Positions 41,474 through 50,356 of a stretch of DNA of 54,898 bases are shown here, in pieces (positions within the stretch are counted from its first letter, which is position 1; every line of letters begins with the position of its first letter). Position numbers and translations under genes: made by a program. The stretch comes from Candidatus Zixiibacteriota bacterium (lineage in GTDB: Bacteria > Electryoneota > B3-LCP). Where the stretch lies: positions 1-54,898 of the forward strand of contig QZKQ01000135.1 of assembly GCA_003599535.1 (NCBI GenBank). The letters are read 5' to 3'. Under the pieces are notes generated by a model that saw nothing but the letters and a program-made list of their open reading frames with translations, made no database searches and was not told the origin of the DNA.

Positions 41474-43723
41474 TCAGTTGATCTTGACAAGCGGGGCATT
41501 GATGACAATTTGACCGGGGCTCAGGGTAACGGTGGATCCCCCGCACTTCAGAGTGATTTTCTTGGCCGCCGTTATCGTAATCTCATCGGAATCGGCATCC
41601 AGTTTGATGCTCTTCTGCTTGGTGTTCAGCACAATGTTGCCTTGGCCGGCGACGACCTTCACATCCTTCTCCTTCGAGAAGACGTCCACTTCGCCGGAGC
41701 TCATTAAGGAGGCGGATTCGTTGCCCATGACATCCGCCGAGGCCGGGGTAATCAGGGCGACGCCATTCATTCCGATGGCACTGAAGGTTTCCGGAGTCAG
41801 ATTGATGATGCTGTTGGGGGCGGATAGGATAATCCCTGAGGGTTTGTTTTCATCCTGTTTAGTTATAGCAAGATAGGATTCTCCTAAAGCTAAATTAGAC
41901 CAGATGACGCCATTGGTATCCTGTTCAACATTGGACAGCGAACTCAACCCCTGACCGACCTTGGACTGCGCTGCCTGGCTCAAGGCGGAAGCGATTGGAA
42001 AGACCTGGTCGCGCAAAATCCTGACATTGTCAGTAAAGCAGTGACGTGGTCTATTGATATTTTCCATGAATTCTGGAGTTTCCCATTGCCAACCGTTTAT
42101 GAAAATCCCTTTCATTGCATGCAGAACAAAATAACCTTTTGTGGTCTGTCGGATTCCATCCAATAAAGAAAATCTGGAGGGAGAACCCATGTAAATGTGG
42201 CTTTTATCATAGGGGGAGTGAATTGCCGTCCTCTGGTAATCGGTCTTATCCTCCATCATGATTTCGTTGCCGGCAGCGGATTTCAGGCGGTTGATGGTGT
42301 GATCCGGGCGGGTGACCGGGCTGATGGTCTCCGGATTGGGGACGGCGGCGTCGATGATGGGCCGGTCCGGGTCGCCGTCGCAGAACCCGACCATGACTTC
42401 GGTGCCCTTGTGCAGGGGGAAGTGCATGCCGTAGTTGTTGCCGGCGTAGGGCTGGGCCATGCGCAGCCAGATGGAGGCCTTGCCGTCGCACCGTCCGCTC
42501 TCATCGAAGGGCATGATGACCTTGTAGCGCCCCTGGTCGTCAATCTGGGCGTACTCCCCGTCGGTGGCGTCATCAATCTTGGCCGGAAGGACGCCGTGCA
42601 CGCGGGGCTTATGGGTGCAGCGTTCGGCGCGGAACTGCACCGAGTAGGGGATGGCGGTGAAACGGTTCAGGTAGTAGACCTTCTTCTCCAGTCCTGCCAG
42701 GGCCGCCTGCAGCCCGGCAATCAAAAAGCCGGTCTGGCTGCCTTCGAATTCCGTGCCGAGGGTCAGGTACTGCTGATTCATGCTGCCCCGGTAGTGCCCT
42801 TCCAGGTTGAAGCAGTAGCCCGGCTCGACGTAGGGGACGGTACTTTCCCCCAGGTAGACTTCCTTGCGGCAGAGGATCTCTTCGGCGCGGATGCCGGCCA
42901 GACGCTCCCCTTCGGCGGGGGTGTCGAAGCGCTCGCCGTAGTAGTACACCTGCCCCCGCCCCCCCGGGTCCACCTCGGCGCTACCGGTGACCATCATGGT
43001 GGGCTTTTCGTAGTTGTAGTCCTTCAGATAGAGGCGGGCGGGCACCAGCTTCTGCTGACAGGTGAAGCTCTTGATGACTTCCGTGCGGTGGTCGAAGTCC
43101 AGCCCCGATACGGGGTGGTACTTCAGGGTGCCGCCGTAGCAGGCTTCGGTGTGGGCGATGCGGGTGTCGGTGATGACGACCTTCTCACCGGAAGCGTTCT
43201 GTTCGAAATAGTAGTACAACCCTTCCCGTTCCAGCCAGCGGCAGAGGAAATCCAGGTGGCTTTCCCCGTACTGGCAGACGTAGGGGATCTTGGGGTAGTC
43301 GTTCTGCAGCTTGAAGCCGTAATCCTGCGACCCCAGGCCGGCGTCGGCCAGGAGCAGGTCGAGGATTTCCGGCAGGGACTTGTCCAGGAAGATCTGGTTG
43401 TGATAGGTCAGTTGCAGCCACCACAGCTTGGGCACCAGCTTGGCGCGGTAGAAGTACACCTGGTTGAATTCCTGGTGCTGCTCGAACTGGGCCAGGATAC
43501 CGTGGTAGGTCACGTCCCCACCGCTCTCCCGGTGGAAGATGAAGCGGGCGGGCTGCTGCAGGAGCTGGGCCAGGTTGAGGTCTCCGCGCTGGGAGGCCAG
43601 GGTAACCTCGAATTCGTAGGGCTTGGACAGGGCGTCGAAACCGTGGAAATTCACCACGGCGAAGGTCTCGCTGTCCAGCATGGCGGAGATGAAGGAGAAT
43701 TTTTTTGCGGTCAGGAAAGCCAT
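41474..43723 (-). CDS. vgrG: T6SS spike protein VgrG (TssI)
   Basis: The 749-residue protein has the gp27-like base (LASQRGDLNLAQLLQQPARF, YGESHLDFLCRWLEREGLYYYFE), the gp5-like OB region (DGEYAQIDDQGRYKVIMPFDE, WLRMAQPYAGNNYGMHFP, GFCDGDPDRPIIDAAVPNPE) and a C-terminal beta-helix-like extension (GNIVLNTKQKSIKLDADSDE, TITAAKKITLKCGGSTVTLS). An insertion of about 130 residues (about 505-635) separates spike and helix and is encoded by AT-richer DNA (41830-42200). No extra toxin domain is apparent at the end. It follows clpV by 3 bp and leads into the chaperone-effector pair. Confidence 0.93.
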   Translation of the reverse strand: MAFLTAKKFSFISAMLDSETFAVVNFHGFDALSKPYEFEVTLASQRGDLNLAQLLQQPARFIFHRESGGDVTYHGILAQFEQHQEFNQVYFYRAKLVPKLWWLQLTYHNQIFLDKSLPEILDLLLADAGLGSQDYGFKLQNDYPKIPYVCQYGESHLDFLCRWLEREGLYYYFEQNASGEKVVITDTRIAHTEACYGGTLKYHPVSGLDFDHRTEVIKSFTCQQKLVPARLYLKDYNYEKPTMMVTGSAEVDPGGRGQVYYYGERFDTPAEGERLAGIRAEEILCRKEVYLGESTVPYVEPGYCFNLEGHYRGSMNQQYLTLGTEFEGSQTGFLIAGLQAALAGLEKKVYYLNRFTAIPYSVQFRAERCTHKPRVHGVLPAKIDDATDGEYAQIDDQGRYKVIMPFDESGRCDGKASIWLRMAQPYAGNNYGMHFPLHKGTEVMVGFCDGDPDRPIIDAAVPNPETISPVTRPDHTINRLKSAAGNEIMMEDKTDYQRTAIHSPYDKSHIYMGSPSRFSLLDGIRQTTKGYFVLHAMKGIFINGWQWETPEFMENINRPRHCFTDNVRILRDQVFPIASALSQAAQSKVGQGLSSLSNVEQDTNGVIWSNLALGESYLAITKQDENKPSGIILSAPNSIINLTPETFSAIGMNGVALITPASADVMGNESASLMSSGEVDVFSKEKDVKVVAGQGNIVLNTKQKSIKLDADSDEITITAAKKITLKCGGSTVTLSPGQIVINAPLVKIN

Positions 43724-43726
43724 GAT

Positions 43727-46363
43727 TTACTCCCCGGCTTGTGCCCCGGTTTGCGTCCCCGCAAAAGCCACGGCGACGGCGCCCTGGCTGTCCAGATCCA
43801 GCAGGACCTCGCGGGGGACTTCGCCGCCGCCCAGGTGCTCCAGCAGACTGCGGGAGAGGCGCGGCAGAATGGTGCCGTTCAGGATGTGGTCAATGTTGCG
43901 CGCCCCGGTTTCGACTTCGGTGCAGCGCGCCGCCAGGTGATCGGCCACGGCGGGAGTGTAGCGCAGTTCCATGCGGTTATTGTCCGCCAGCATGCGCCGC
44001 ACAACCTGGAGTTTCAGCTCCACGATCTCCCGCATGATCTCCGGGCGCAGGCTGTAGAACGGCACCACGGTCATGCGGGCCAGCAGGGCCGGCTTGAAGT
44101 GACCCGACAGCAGAGGCCGGATGGCGCTCATCACCGCCTCCCGGGGCGGTTCCGGCCCCGCCGTCATCTCCTGGATGACATCGGCGGCCAGGTTGCTGGT
44201 CAGGATCAGCACGGTATTGCGGAAGTTGATATCCTTGCCTTCGCCGTCGGTCATCTGCCCCTTGTCGAAAACCTGGTAGAACAGGTTCATCACGTCCAGG
44301 TGGGCTTTCTCGGCTTCGTCCAGGAGGACCACCGAATAGGGGCGCTGGCGCACCGCCTCGGTCAGCAGGCCGCCTTCGCCAAAGCCCACGTACCCGGGCG
44401 GCGACCCCACCAGGCGGCTGACCGTGTGCCGTTCCTGGTATTCGCTCATGTTGATGGTGATGACGTGTTTTTCGCTGCCGAAGAGCAGGTCCGCCAGGGC
44501 CAGGCCGGTCTCGGTCTTCCCCACCCCGCTGGGGCCGACCAGGAGGAACACTCCCAGCGGCTGGAGGGGATTTTTGATGCCCGCCTTGGCCGCCTGCAGG
44601 CTTTCGGCGATGACTTCCAGCGCCTGATCCTGTCCGCGGATGCGCTTGCCCAGGTGCTCCTTCAGGGCCACGAGCACCCCAGCCTCGTCCCGGCGCAGTT
44701 TGCCCAGAGGGATGCCGGTCCAGTCGCTCACCACCCGGGCCACCACTTCCGGGGTGACCTCGATCTGCAGCAATCCGCCCCGGGCCTGGAGGGTTTCCAG
44801 GTCACGGTTGGCCGCTTCCAGGTCGCGGCGGGCGATTTCATCTTCCGGGGCGGCGTGCAGCGCCTCGCGCAGGTCCACCACCCGGCGCGCCGCTTCCAGT
44901 TCCTTCTGCCACTGGCTGCCCAGGCACTCGGCTTCCCCGGCTGCCGCGTCCTGCGAGTCCCGCAGTTTCTGCAGGGCCTCGTCTTCGACCGGCAGGCCGT
45001 GAGCCCGGTCGCGCTTCAAGGCTTCGATTTCCCGCTGCCGGGCGGCCACGCGCCGCTCGGCGTCTTCCAGGGCGGCGGGCTTGGCGGAGAGGTTGATCTT
45101 GATCCGGGCGCAGGCGGTGTCCAGCAGGTCAATGGCCTTGTCGGGCAGGAAGCGGCCGCTGATGTAGCGGTCGGACATCTCCGCGGCGGCTACGGCAGCG
45201 TCGTCCCGGACGATAACCCGGTGGGCCGCCTCGTAATGCTCCTTGATGCCCCGCAGGATGAGGATGGTGGCTTCCACGCTGGGCTCTTCCAGCTTCACCA
45301 GTTGGAAGCGGCGGGCCAGGGCGGCGTCCTTCTCGAAGTACTTTTTGTATTCCCGCCAGGTGGTGGCGGCGATGGTGCGCAGCTCGCCACGGGCCAGGGC
45401 CGGTTTCAGCAGGTTGGCGGCGTCCCCCGCGCCCGAGGCGGCCCCGCCGCCCACCAGGGTATGGGCCTCGTCAATGAACAGGATGGTGGGCTGTTCGCTA
45501 CCCTTGATCTCGTCAATGACTCCCTTCAAACGCCGCTCGTACTCCCCCTTGACCCCGGCCCCCGCCTCCAGCAGCCCCAGGTCCAGCCCCAGGAGCCGGA
45601 CCTGCTTCAGCAGGTCGGGGACGTCCCCTTCGACGATGCGCCGGGCCAGGCCTTCCACCACCGCCGTCTTGCCCACGCCGGGTTCACCCACGCAGATGGG
45701 ATTGTTCTTGCGCCGCCGCGCCAGGATGTCCACGATGCGGCGGATCTCTTCGTCGCGGCCGAACACCGGGTCAATGCCCCCTTCGCTCGCCTTGCGGGTG
45801 AAGTCCTGGCAGTACTTGGCCACGAACCCGTCAGCCGGGGCCGCACCCCTGGGCTGGTCCGATCCGGCGGACGGCACGGCGGCGGCGGTTTCCAGGGAAT
45901 CGCGGGTGATTTGACCGAATTCTTCGGCCAGGGCGCCGCGGGGGATCCGCCCGGTCAATTCGGCCAGGCGCCCCGACCCGAAGAAGGAGGCCTTGGCCAG
46001 GAAGGCGGAGAGGATGGCTCCTGAACGGATGCGGGTTTCGCCCAGGTTGAGGGAGGCGATCAGCCAGGCATCCTGGAACAGTTCCAGGAGCAGAGGCGAG
46101 AGCGCCGGCTTGGCGGTGTTGCCGGCGGGGTGTTCCTCCAGCTCGCCCATCAGCGCCTGGCGAGCGGCGCCAGGCTCGAGGCCGAAGTGCGGGAAGACCA
46201 GCGACCAGTCGCTCCGGTCGGTCTCCAGCAGTTTCAGGAAGAGGTGAGCGGGCGTGATCTCGTAATGGGAGCGGGAGACCGCCAGGCCCACGGCGTTCTG
46301 CATGGCCGCGGTGCAGAAATCGTTCAGGTGCAGGAACAGTTCCCGCGCGTTGACGGTGATCAT
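43727..46363 (-). CDS. clpV: T6SS sheath-disassembly ATPase ClpV (TssH)
   Basis: The 878-residue AAA+ protein has an N-terminal Clp repeat domain, a first nucleotide-binding domain with GEPGVGKTAVVEGLA and TILFIDEAHTLVGGG, a middle coiled-coil (ALEDAERRVAARQREIEALK), and a second ATPase domain with GPSGVGKTETGLALADLLF and SVVLLDEAEKAH. ClpV recycles contracted TssB-TssC sheaths. ATG 46363 matches the family start (MITVNARELFLHLNDF) with AAGGA upstream; an earlier in-frame codon adds a tail without homology. A 205-bp gap separates it from tssG, the largest inside the T6SS block. Confidence 0.94.
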   Translation of the reverse strand: MITVNARELFLHLNDFCTAAMQNAVGLAVSRSHYEITPAHLFLKLLETDRSDWSLVFPHFGLEPGAARQALMGELEEHPAGNTAKPALSPLLLELFQDAWLIASLNLGETRIRSGAILSAFLAKASFFGSGRLAELTGRIPRGALAEEFGQITRDSLETAAAVPSAGSDQPRGAAPADGFVAKYCQDFTRKASEGGIDPVFGRDEEIRRIVDILARRRKNNPICVGEPGVGKTAVVEGLARRIVEGDVPDLLKQVRLLGLDLGLLEAGAGVKGEYERRLKGVIDEIKGSEQPTILFIDEAHTLVGGGAASGAGDAANLLKPALARGELRTIAATTWREYKKYFEKDAALARRFQLVKLEEPSVEATILILRGIKEHYEAAHRVIVRDDAAVAAAEMSDRYISGRFLPDKAIDLLDTACARIKINLSAKPAALEDAERRVAARQREIEALKRDRAHGLPVEDEALQKLRDSQDAAAGEAECLGSQWQKELEAARRVVDLREALHAAPEDEIARRDLEAANRDLETLQARGGLLQIEVTPEVVARVVSDWTGIPLGKLRRDEAGVLVALKEHLGKRIRGQDQALEVIAESLQAAKAGIKNPLQPLGVFLLVGPSGVGKTETGLALADLLFGSEKHVITINMSEYQERHTVSRLVGSPPGYVGFGEGGLLTEAVRQRPYSVVLLDEAEKAHLDVMNLFYQVFDKGQMTDGEGKDINFRNTVLILTSNLAADVIQEMTAGPEPPREAVMSAIRPLLSGHFKPALLARMTVVPFYSLRPEIMREIVELKLQVVRRMLADNNRMELRYTPAVADHLAARCTEVETGARNIDHILNGTILPRLSRSLLEHLGGGEVPREVLLDLDSQGAVAVAFAGTQTGAQAGE

Positions 46364-46568
46364 GCCTCGTCCTTGCGATTGACGGGAGGAGCTATGCTCT
46401 GGCTCGGAAATGTTACCGATTCGGAGGGCCACGCTCCGTTGTGGCCAAAACCTTTGCAGAGTAAATCAAACCTGCGGCTTGGATCCGTCACCTGGCGGAT
46501 GGTTCTCCCAATCGGCGCCTGGGGAAGCGAAATGCTTAAATCCAGGACAGACCGAAAGTCCGGCGCCA

Positions 46569-47561
46569 TTACAGCCCCACTTCGGGATGGAAGTCCGCCG
46601 GTTTTTCGGTGTAGATCCAGGTGTTCCAACCCAGTTGCGACCAGGCGGGGGATCCCAGCCGGGCCTTTTCCACCAATTCGGGGTAAAGTTTCAGAGTGAC
46701 GGTCCATACCAGCGGTTTGTCCAGGTACTGGGCTACCGCCGCCTGCAGCTCATTCCAGGCGTCGCTGCCCGGCAGGAACCGATGGAAGTCTTCGCTGTTC
46801 AGGGGGCCCAGGGCAACGCCGAACTTGCCGGTGCGGTCCAGAGCCACGGATCCCACGCTGCAGTCCAAACCCAGGCGGCAGCCGGCCTGCCCCAGGCGGC
46901 ACTGCTGGTCGGGGGGGATATCCGCAAAGCGGGGAATCCCCTGGATAATATCCACGTCCGCCACGCCCAGGAAGTCGCAGAGCAGTGCGTGCAGGCCTTC
47001 GGCGGTGCGCGGTCCCGGCCCCGCCAGGGCGATGTAGCGCAGGGGATTGAGGCGGCCCCCAGCGGACGCCTCCGCCCGGGCGGCGCCGGCTCCGGCCAGA
47101 CAGTAGAGGCGCTCGATGACGGCGGGATCGGCCGTTTCCACCAGGCCACAGCCCAAGTGGTACTTCTGCCAGGCACGCACCAGCAGGCGGTAGATAACCG
47201 TGTGAATCAGGTCCAGGAAATCGCGTCCCGCGCTGCCCCCGTGGAACTGTTCCTGGAGCAGATCTTCGGTGTAAAACGCGGGCAGAGGCGACGATACCCC
47301 GTAAAGGCCCAGGAAGGTGGCCGTCAGGGTGTAGCGCCCGGAATCATCGGGCCAGGGCTCCACCGCCGCCAGGTCTCTGGAGGGGTGATCCAGCGCCAGG
47401 TGGGGGCGCATCCGCAGCCGGGACAGATCCACCCCGTCTCCCTCCTGCTGGACCAAGTGGCGCCGCAGCAGGCGCACCGCCTGGAAGAAGGTGAAGCTGG
47501 ACGGATCGGAGATCAGAAGGCCGATCAGATCATCGGCCGGTATCCCATTCGCGGAGGCCAT
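46569..47561 (-). CDS. tssG: T6SS baseplate protein TssG
   Basis: The 330-residue protein fits TssG (VasB/ImpH): SFTFFQAVRLLRRHL, the LTATFLGLYGVSSPLPAFYTEDL motif, PLRYIALAG, and a C-terminal WTVTLKLYPELVEKARLG. With TssF it forms the baseplate wedge. Its start lies inside the end of tssF (37-bp overlap), indicating coupling. In the following 205-bp gap only a GGCCAC/GTGGCC hairpin (46427-46446) is noticed, without a clear promoter. Confidence 0.92.
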   Translation of the reverse strand: MASANGIPADDLIGLLISDPSSFTFFQAVRLLRRHLVQQEGDGVDLSRLRMRPHLALDHPSRDLAAVEPWPDDSGRYTLTATFLGLYGVSSPLPAFYTEDLLQEQFHGGSAGRDFLDLIHTVIYRLLVRAWQKYHLGCGLVETADPAVIERLYCLAGAGAARAEASAGGRLNPLRYIALAGPGPRTAEGLHALLCDFLGVADVDIIQGIPRFADIPPDQQCRLGQAGCRLGLDCSVGSVALDRTGKFGVALGPLNSEDFHRFLPGSDAWNELQAAVAQYLDKPLVWTVTLKLYPELVEKARLGSPAWSQLGWNTWIYTEKPADFHPEVGL

Positions 47562-49264
47562 GAATAGCTGTCCCCGGTGAACGTTTCACGCAGTTCGAAC
47601 TGGGTGAAGGTGTTAAGGGCGGCATAGAAGCCGAAGAGTTGATCCAGGACGCAACCGAAGAGGTATAGATCGCCCGGCCCGGCGAAGGCTTCCCGGTCGG
47701 CGGTCAGCGTCAGGCGCGTGCCGCGGACCACCGCCCCCTCGATGATGCGGTCCGTAGGCTCGGCCTGCAGCTCGCGGATGGCTTGAATGCGCTTCAGGCC
47801 GGCCTCGCAGCTCTGCTCCCGGCCTTCGGGATAAACGTAAAGCCGCAACAGAGATTGCAGGGTCTCCCGCTGCGCCACCTGTTGGAAGTTCAGTGAGAGA
47901 TGCGACAGGAATTTCCAGGCGGCGTTGTGGCCCAGGGACGGCTGCACCGCCGGCGTGGGCGACATCAGGCCGGCGGGGATGACCGCTTCGGGCAGATCGA
48001 AAGTCGTTTGGCTTAAGGCTTCCCCCGTCAGGCGCTCAGCCAGGGGGCCGTTGCTGCAGGTCAGGGTGATGGACAATACCTCCGGCGCCAGATCGGTCCG
48101 CCCGGCAGCGTAGGGGAAAGCCAGGTGCAGCTCCGGGGAATCGTCCACCGGGGAGCGGGAATGGAGCAGTTGGTAGACCGCGGCTTCCCGGTCGCCCGCG
48201 CGGTACAGGTCCAGGGGTTGATACTCCCGTTTGGCCACACTCCCCTGGCGACACCCAACCACCCGGTCCACGCTGTACACCTGGTAGTGCCCCGACCGGG
48301 CCCGGGAGGGGGTGATGCGGACCTTCTCGGTGCGGTGGTCCAGGAGCACTGGCTCGGCTGCGTGCGGGAACAGGTTCACCACCGGAGTGGCGAATAGGAA
48401 GAACTTGCGCGGGGTGATGCGGGGCAGGGCCAGGTCGGCCCGGTCCAGCCGGAAGCAGACCTGGAAATCGCCTCCGAAACCCCGGTCGGTCCATTGATCC
48501 CAGCCTTCCAGGTCCAGGAAGAGGAATTTCTGGGGCAGGACGAAGTATTCCTGCAGCAGCCGGAAGCCGGGGAACACGCGTTCGGGATGGGGAAACAGGG
48601 CGGAATCACGGTCAAACCCGACGGGGCGCAGACATTCGCGAGGCAGAATATACGGCTCCCCGCCCTGGGCCGGCCGAAGCTCGACGTGGTCCAGGCGGCG
48701 GGTCAGCAACAGGAACAGGGTGGTGGCCTGTTCCAGGGTCTCCCCGAAAAAGAGGCGTAGCGAACGGGGCTGCCACTGGGCCAAATCCATCCCCTTCAGG
48801 CGCAACGACAGGGTGATGCTGGGCAGGCGTCCCGGCGCCTGCTCGCCGGCGGCGTCCACGATCTCCAGGGGATGCACATTGGTGGCAAAACAGGTGCGGA
48901 AGAAGCAGGTGGTGCCATCCACGGGGGTCGAGGCTACGGTGGCTCCGGCCGGCACGGTCAGGGACCGGGCCAGCCCCGGCCGGGGGCGAAACTGCACCAC
49001 GGACACGGAGGGGAGGGGCCGCAAATAGTGGGGATACACCAGGTCCAGCAGGCTATGAATGATTTCGGGGAAATCATCTTCCAGCTTGGCCCGCAGGAGC
49101 CCGGTCAGAAAGGCCACTCCCTGCAGCACGCGCTCGGCGTCCGGATCGCCCCCCGCGACTCCCAGGCGGGGAGCCAGGGTGGGGTGCGCCTGGGCGAACT
49201 CGTGCGCCAGGTCTTCCAGGTCGCCCAACTGCTGCAGGTAAAATTTTTTCGCCGTGAATTCCAT
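47525..49264 (-). CDS. tssF: T6SS baseplate protein TssF
   Basis: The 579-residue protein fits TssF (VasA/ImpG): FYLQQLGDLEDLAHEFAQAH, HPTLAPRLGVAGGDPDAERV, SLLDLVYPHYLRPLPSVSVV and the C-terminal NTFTQFELRETF. Start ATG 49264 agrees with the family N terminus (MEFTAKKFYLQQL); an open extension upstream lies over tssE in another frame. It begins 7 bp after tssE and overlaps tssG. Confidence 0.92.
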   Translation of the reverse strand: MEFTAKKFYLQQLGDLEDLAHEFAQAHPTLAPRLGVAGGDPDAERVLQGVAFLTGLLRAKLEDDFPEIIHSLLDLVYPHYLRPLPSVSVVQFRPRPGLARSLTVPAGATVASTPVDGTTCFFRTCFATNVHPLEIVDAAGEQAPGRLPSITLSLRLKGMDLAQWQPRSLRLFFGETLEQATTLFLLLTRRLDHVELRPAQGGEPYILPRECLRPVGFDRDSALFPHPERVFPGFRLLQEYFVLPQKFLFLDLEGWDQWTDRGFGGDFQVCFRLDRADLALPRITPRKFFLFATPVVNLFPHAAEPVLLDHRTEKVRITPSRARSGHYQVYSVDRVVGCRQGSVAKREYQPLDLYRAGDREAAVYQLLHSRSPVDDSPELHLAFPYAAGRTDLAPEVLSITLTCSNGPLAERLTGEALSQTTFDLPEAVIPAGLMSPTPAVQPSLGHNAAWKFLSHLSLNFQQVAQRETLQSLLRLYVYPEGREQSCEAGLKRIQAIRELQAEPTDRIIEGAVVRGTRLTLTADREAFAGPGDLYLFGCVLDQLFGFYAALNTFTQFELRETFTGDSYSWPPRMGYRPMI

Positions 49265-49271
49265 GTGGGGA

Positions 49272-49688
49272 TCAGGCTTCGTGCAAATCCACGCGGCCGT
49301 CGGCACTGATGACGGTCTCGAACACCACCGGCAGGTTCCAGTCTTCCGCCAGGTACGCCTCCAGCCGGAAGCGGCGCACCAGGATTCCATCAGTATCGGG
49401 CACCAGGGTCACCTTGACCCGGTGCAGGCGCGGTTCATAACGCTCCACCACGCGGGCCAGGTTCTCCTCAATCTCCCGGGCGGGAAACGAACCCGACCCG
49501 GAGATCATGGCGGTCAGATCGGGAAGGCCGTAGTCTTCGGCGATCCCGGCGCTGCCCTGACGGGTGTTCAGCAGCCGGCGCAGGTGGCGCACGATGGAGG
49601 GGAGGCGCACGGAGGGATCCCCTCCGCGGCGTAATCCTCCGCCCGGCGCCGGGCGGCTGAGGCGTTCCAGTAAACGTTGATCAGACAT
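49272..49688 (-). CDS. tssE: T6SS baseplate protein TssE (gp25-like)
   Basis: The 138-residue protein has the gp25-like lysozyme-fold signature: VRLPSIVRHLRRLLNTRQGS, YGLPDLTAM, EIEENLARVVERYEPRL and PLRVKVTLVPD-like strands. The conserved R-E-N element of TssE (EIEENL here) is recognisable. It links the sheath end to the baseplate. It lies 96 bp after hcp, with a strong hairpin between. Confidence 0.9.
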   Translation of the reverse strand: MSDQRLLERLSRPAPGGGLRRGGDPSVRLPSIVRHLRRLLNTRQGSAGIAEDYGLPDLTAMISGSGSFPAREIEENLARVVERYEPRLHRVKVTLVPDTDGILVRRFRLEAYLAEDWNLPVVFETVISADGRVDLHEA

Positions 49689-49720
49689 AAGGAGTTATGT
49701 AAGTGGAGGCACCTCCCGGC

Positions 49721-49759
49721 CCCGCGCCGGAGCGCCGGCTGGGCCGGATCCGGCGCGGG
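49721..49759 (-). terminator. Strong hairpin behind hcp
   Basis: An 11-bp perfect stem joins CCCGCGCCGGA (49721-49731) and TCCGGCGCGGG (49749-49759). It lies 25 bp after the hcp stop on the minus strand. No T run follows, so it is more likely to stop part of the transcripts or protect the hcp 3' end from decay than to end the operon. Confidence 0.5.
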
Positions 49760-49784
49760 CGGGAAGAAAACCTCAGGGCGGCGA

Positions 49785-50273
49785 TCAGCTGTTGGGGATG
49801 TTCCAGTCGTCCTCTTTTTCCAGGCCGGTGAGTTCGTGCTTCCAGATGATCTTCTCATAGGTGAAAGCCACCTGCTCCATGTCATGGAAGGGCCGGCTGG
49901 ATTCCAGGATGGTCATGGGCTTGTAGTTGCGGGTGCTCACCACGATGGCGTTGACCAGTTTGATGGTGTAGTACCATTCTTCATGACCCAAGGAGTTGAT
50001 CTGGTAGAACTTCAGTTCCACCTCGCTGAACCGCTCCCCGTTGGCGCAGGCCAACTGGATTTTGGGGGAGGCGTTGTCAATGTGCTTGGTGATGATCAGG
50101 GGTTTGTGAACCCGCTGGCCGGTGGGCAGTCCGGTGTGGGTGTCGCGCGGGATCTCTACCTGGTGATCCATCTCGTACACGGTGATGAGCTTCTCCCGCC
50201 CCTTCTGGGTGCAGTCACCTTCGATGACGCCCTGGGACATGCCCACGAGCCGGAGGTAGGATAACAAAGCCAT
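49785..50273 (-). CDS. hcp: T6SS tube protein Hcp (TssD)
   Basis: The 162-residue protein matches the Hcp family: GVIEGDCTQKGREKLITVYE, the HQVEIPRDTHTGLPTGQRVH loop, HKPLIITKHIDNASPKIQLA and YYTIKLVNAIVVSTRNYKP. Hexameric Hcp rings stack into the expelled inner tube. GAGGAGA precedes ATG 50273. Gaps of 83 bp before and 96 bp after, with a hairpin downstream, are suited to giving Hcp a higher dose than its neighbours. Confidence 0.94.
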   Translation of the reverse strand: MALLSYLRLVGMSQGVIEGDCTQKGREKLITVYEMDHQVEIPRDTHTGLPTGQRVHKPLIITKHIDNASPKIQLACANGERFSEVELKFYQINSLGHEEWYYTIKLVNAIVVSTRNYKPMTILESSRPFHDMEQVAFTYEKIIWKHELTGLEKEDDWNIPNS

Positions 50274-50356
50274 GGTGTTGCTCTCCTCTGGTTAAGACGT
50301 TGGTGGATAACCATTGTTAAAATGATTTGAGAGTTCGCCGCGCTGGGGAAAATCCG

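Noticed and set aside
42197-46024. A long plus-strand open frame (about 1275 codons) opposite vgrG and clpV
   Set aside because: It runs across two well-identified genes of the other strand and is compositionally an antisense shadow.
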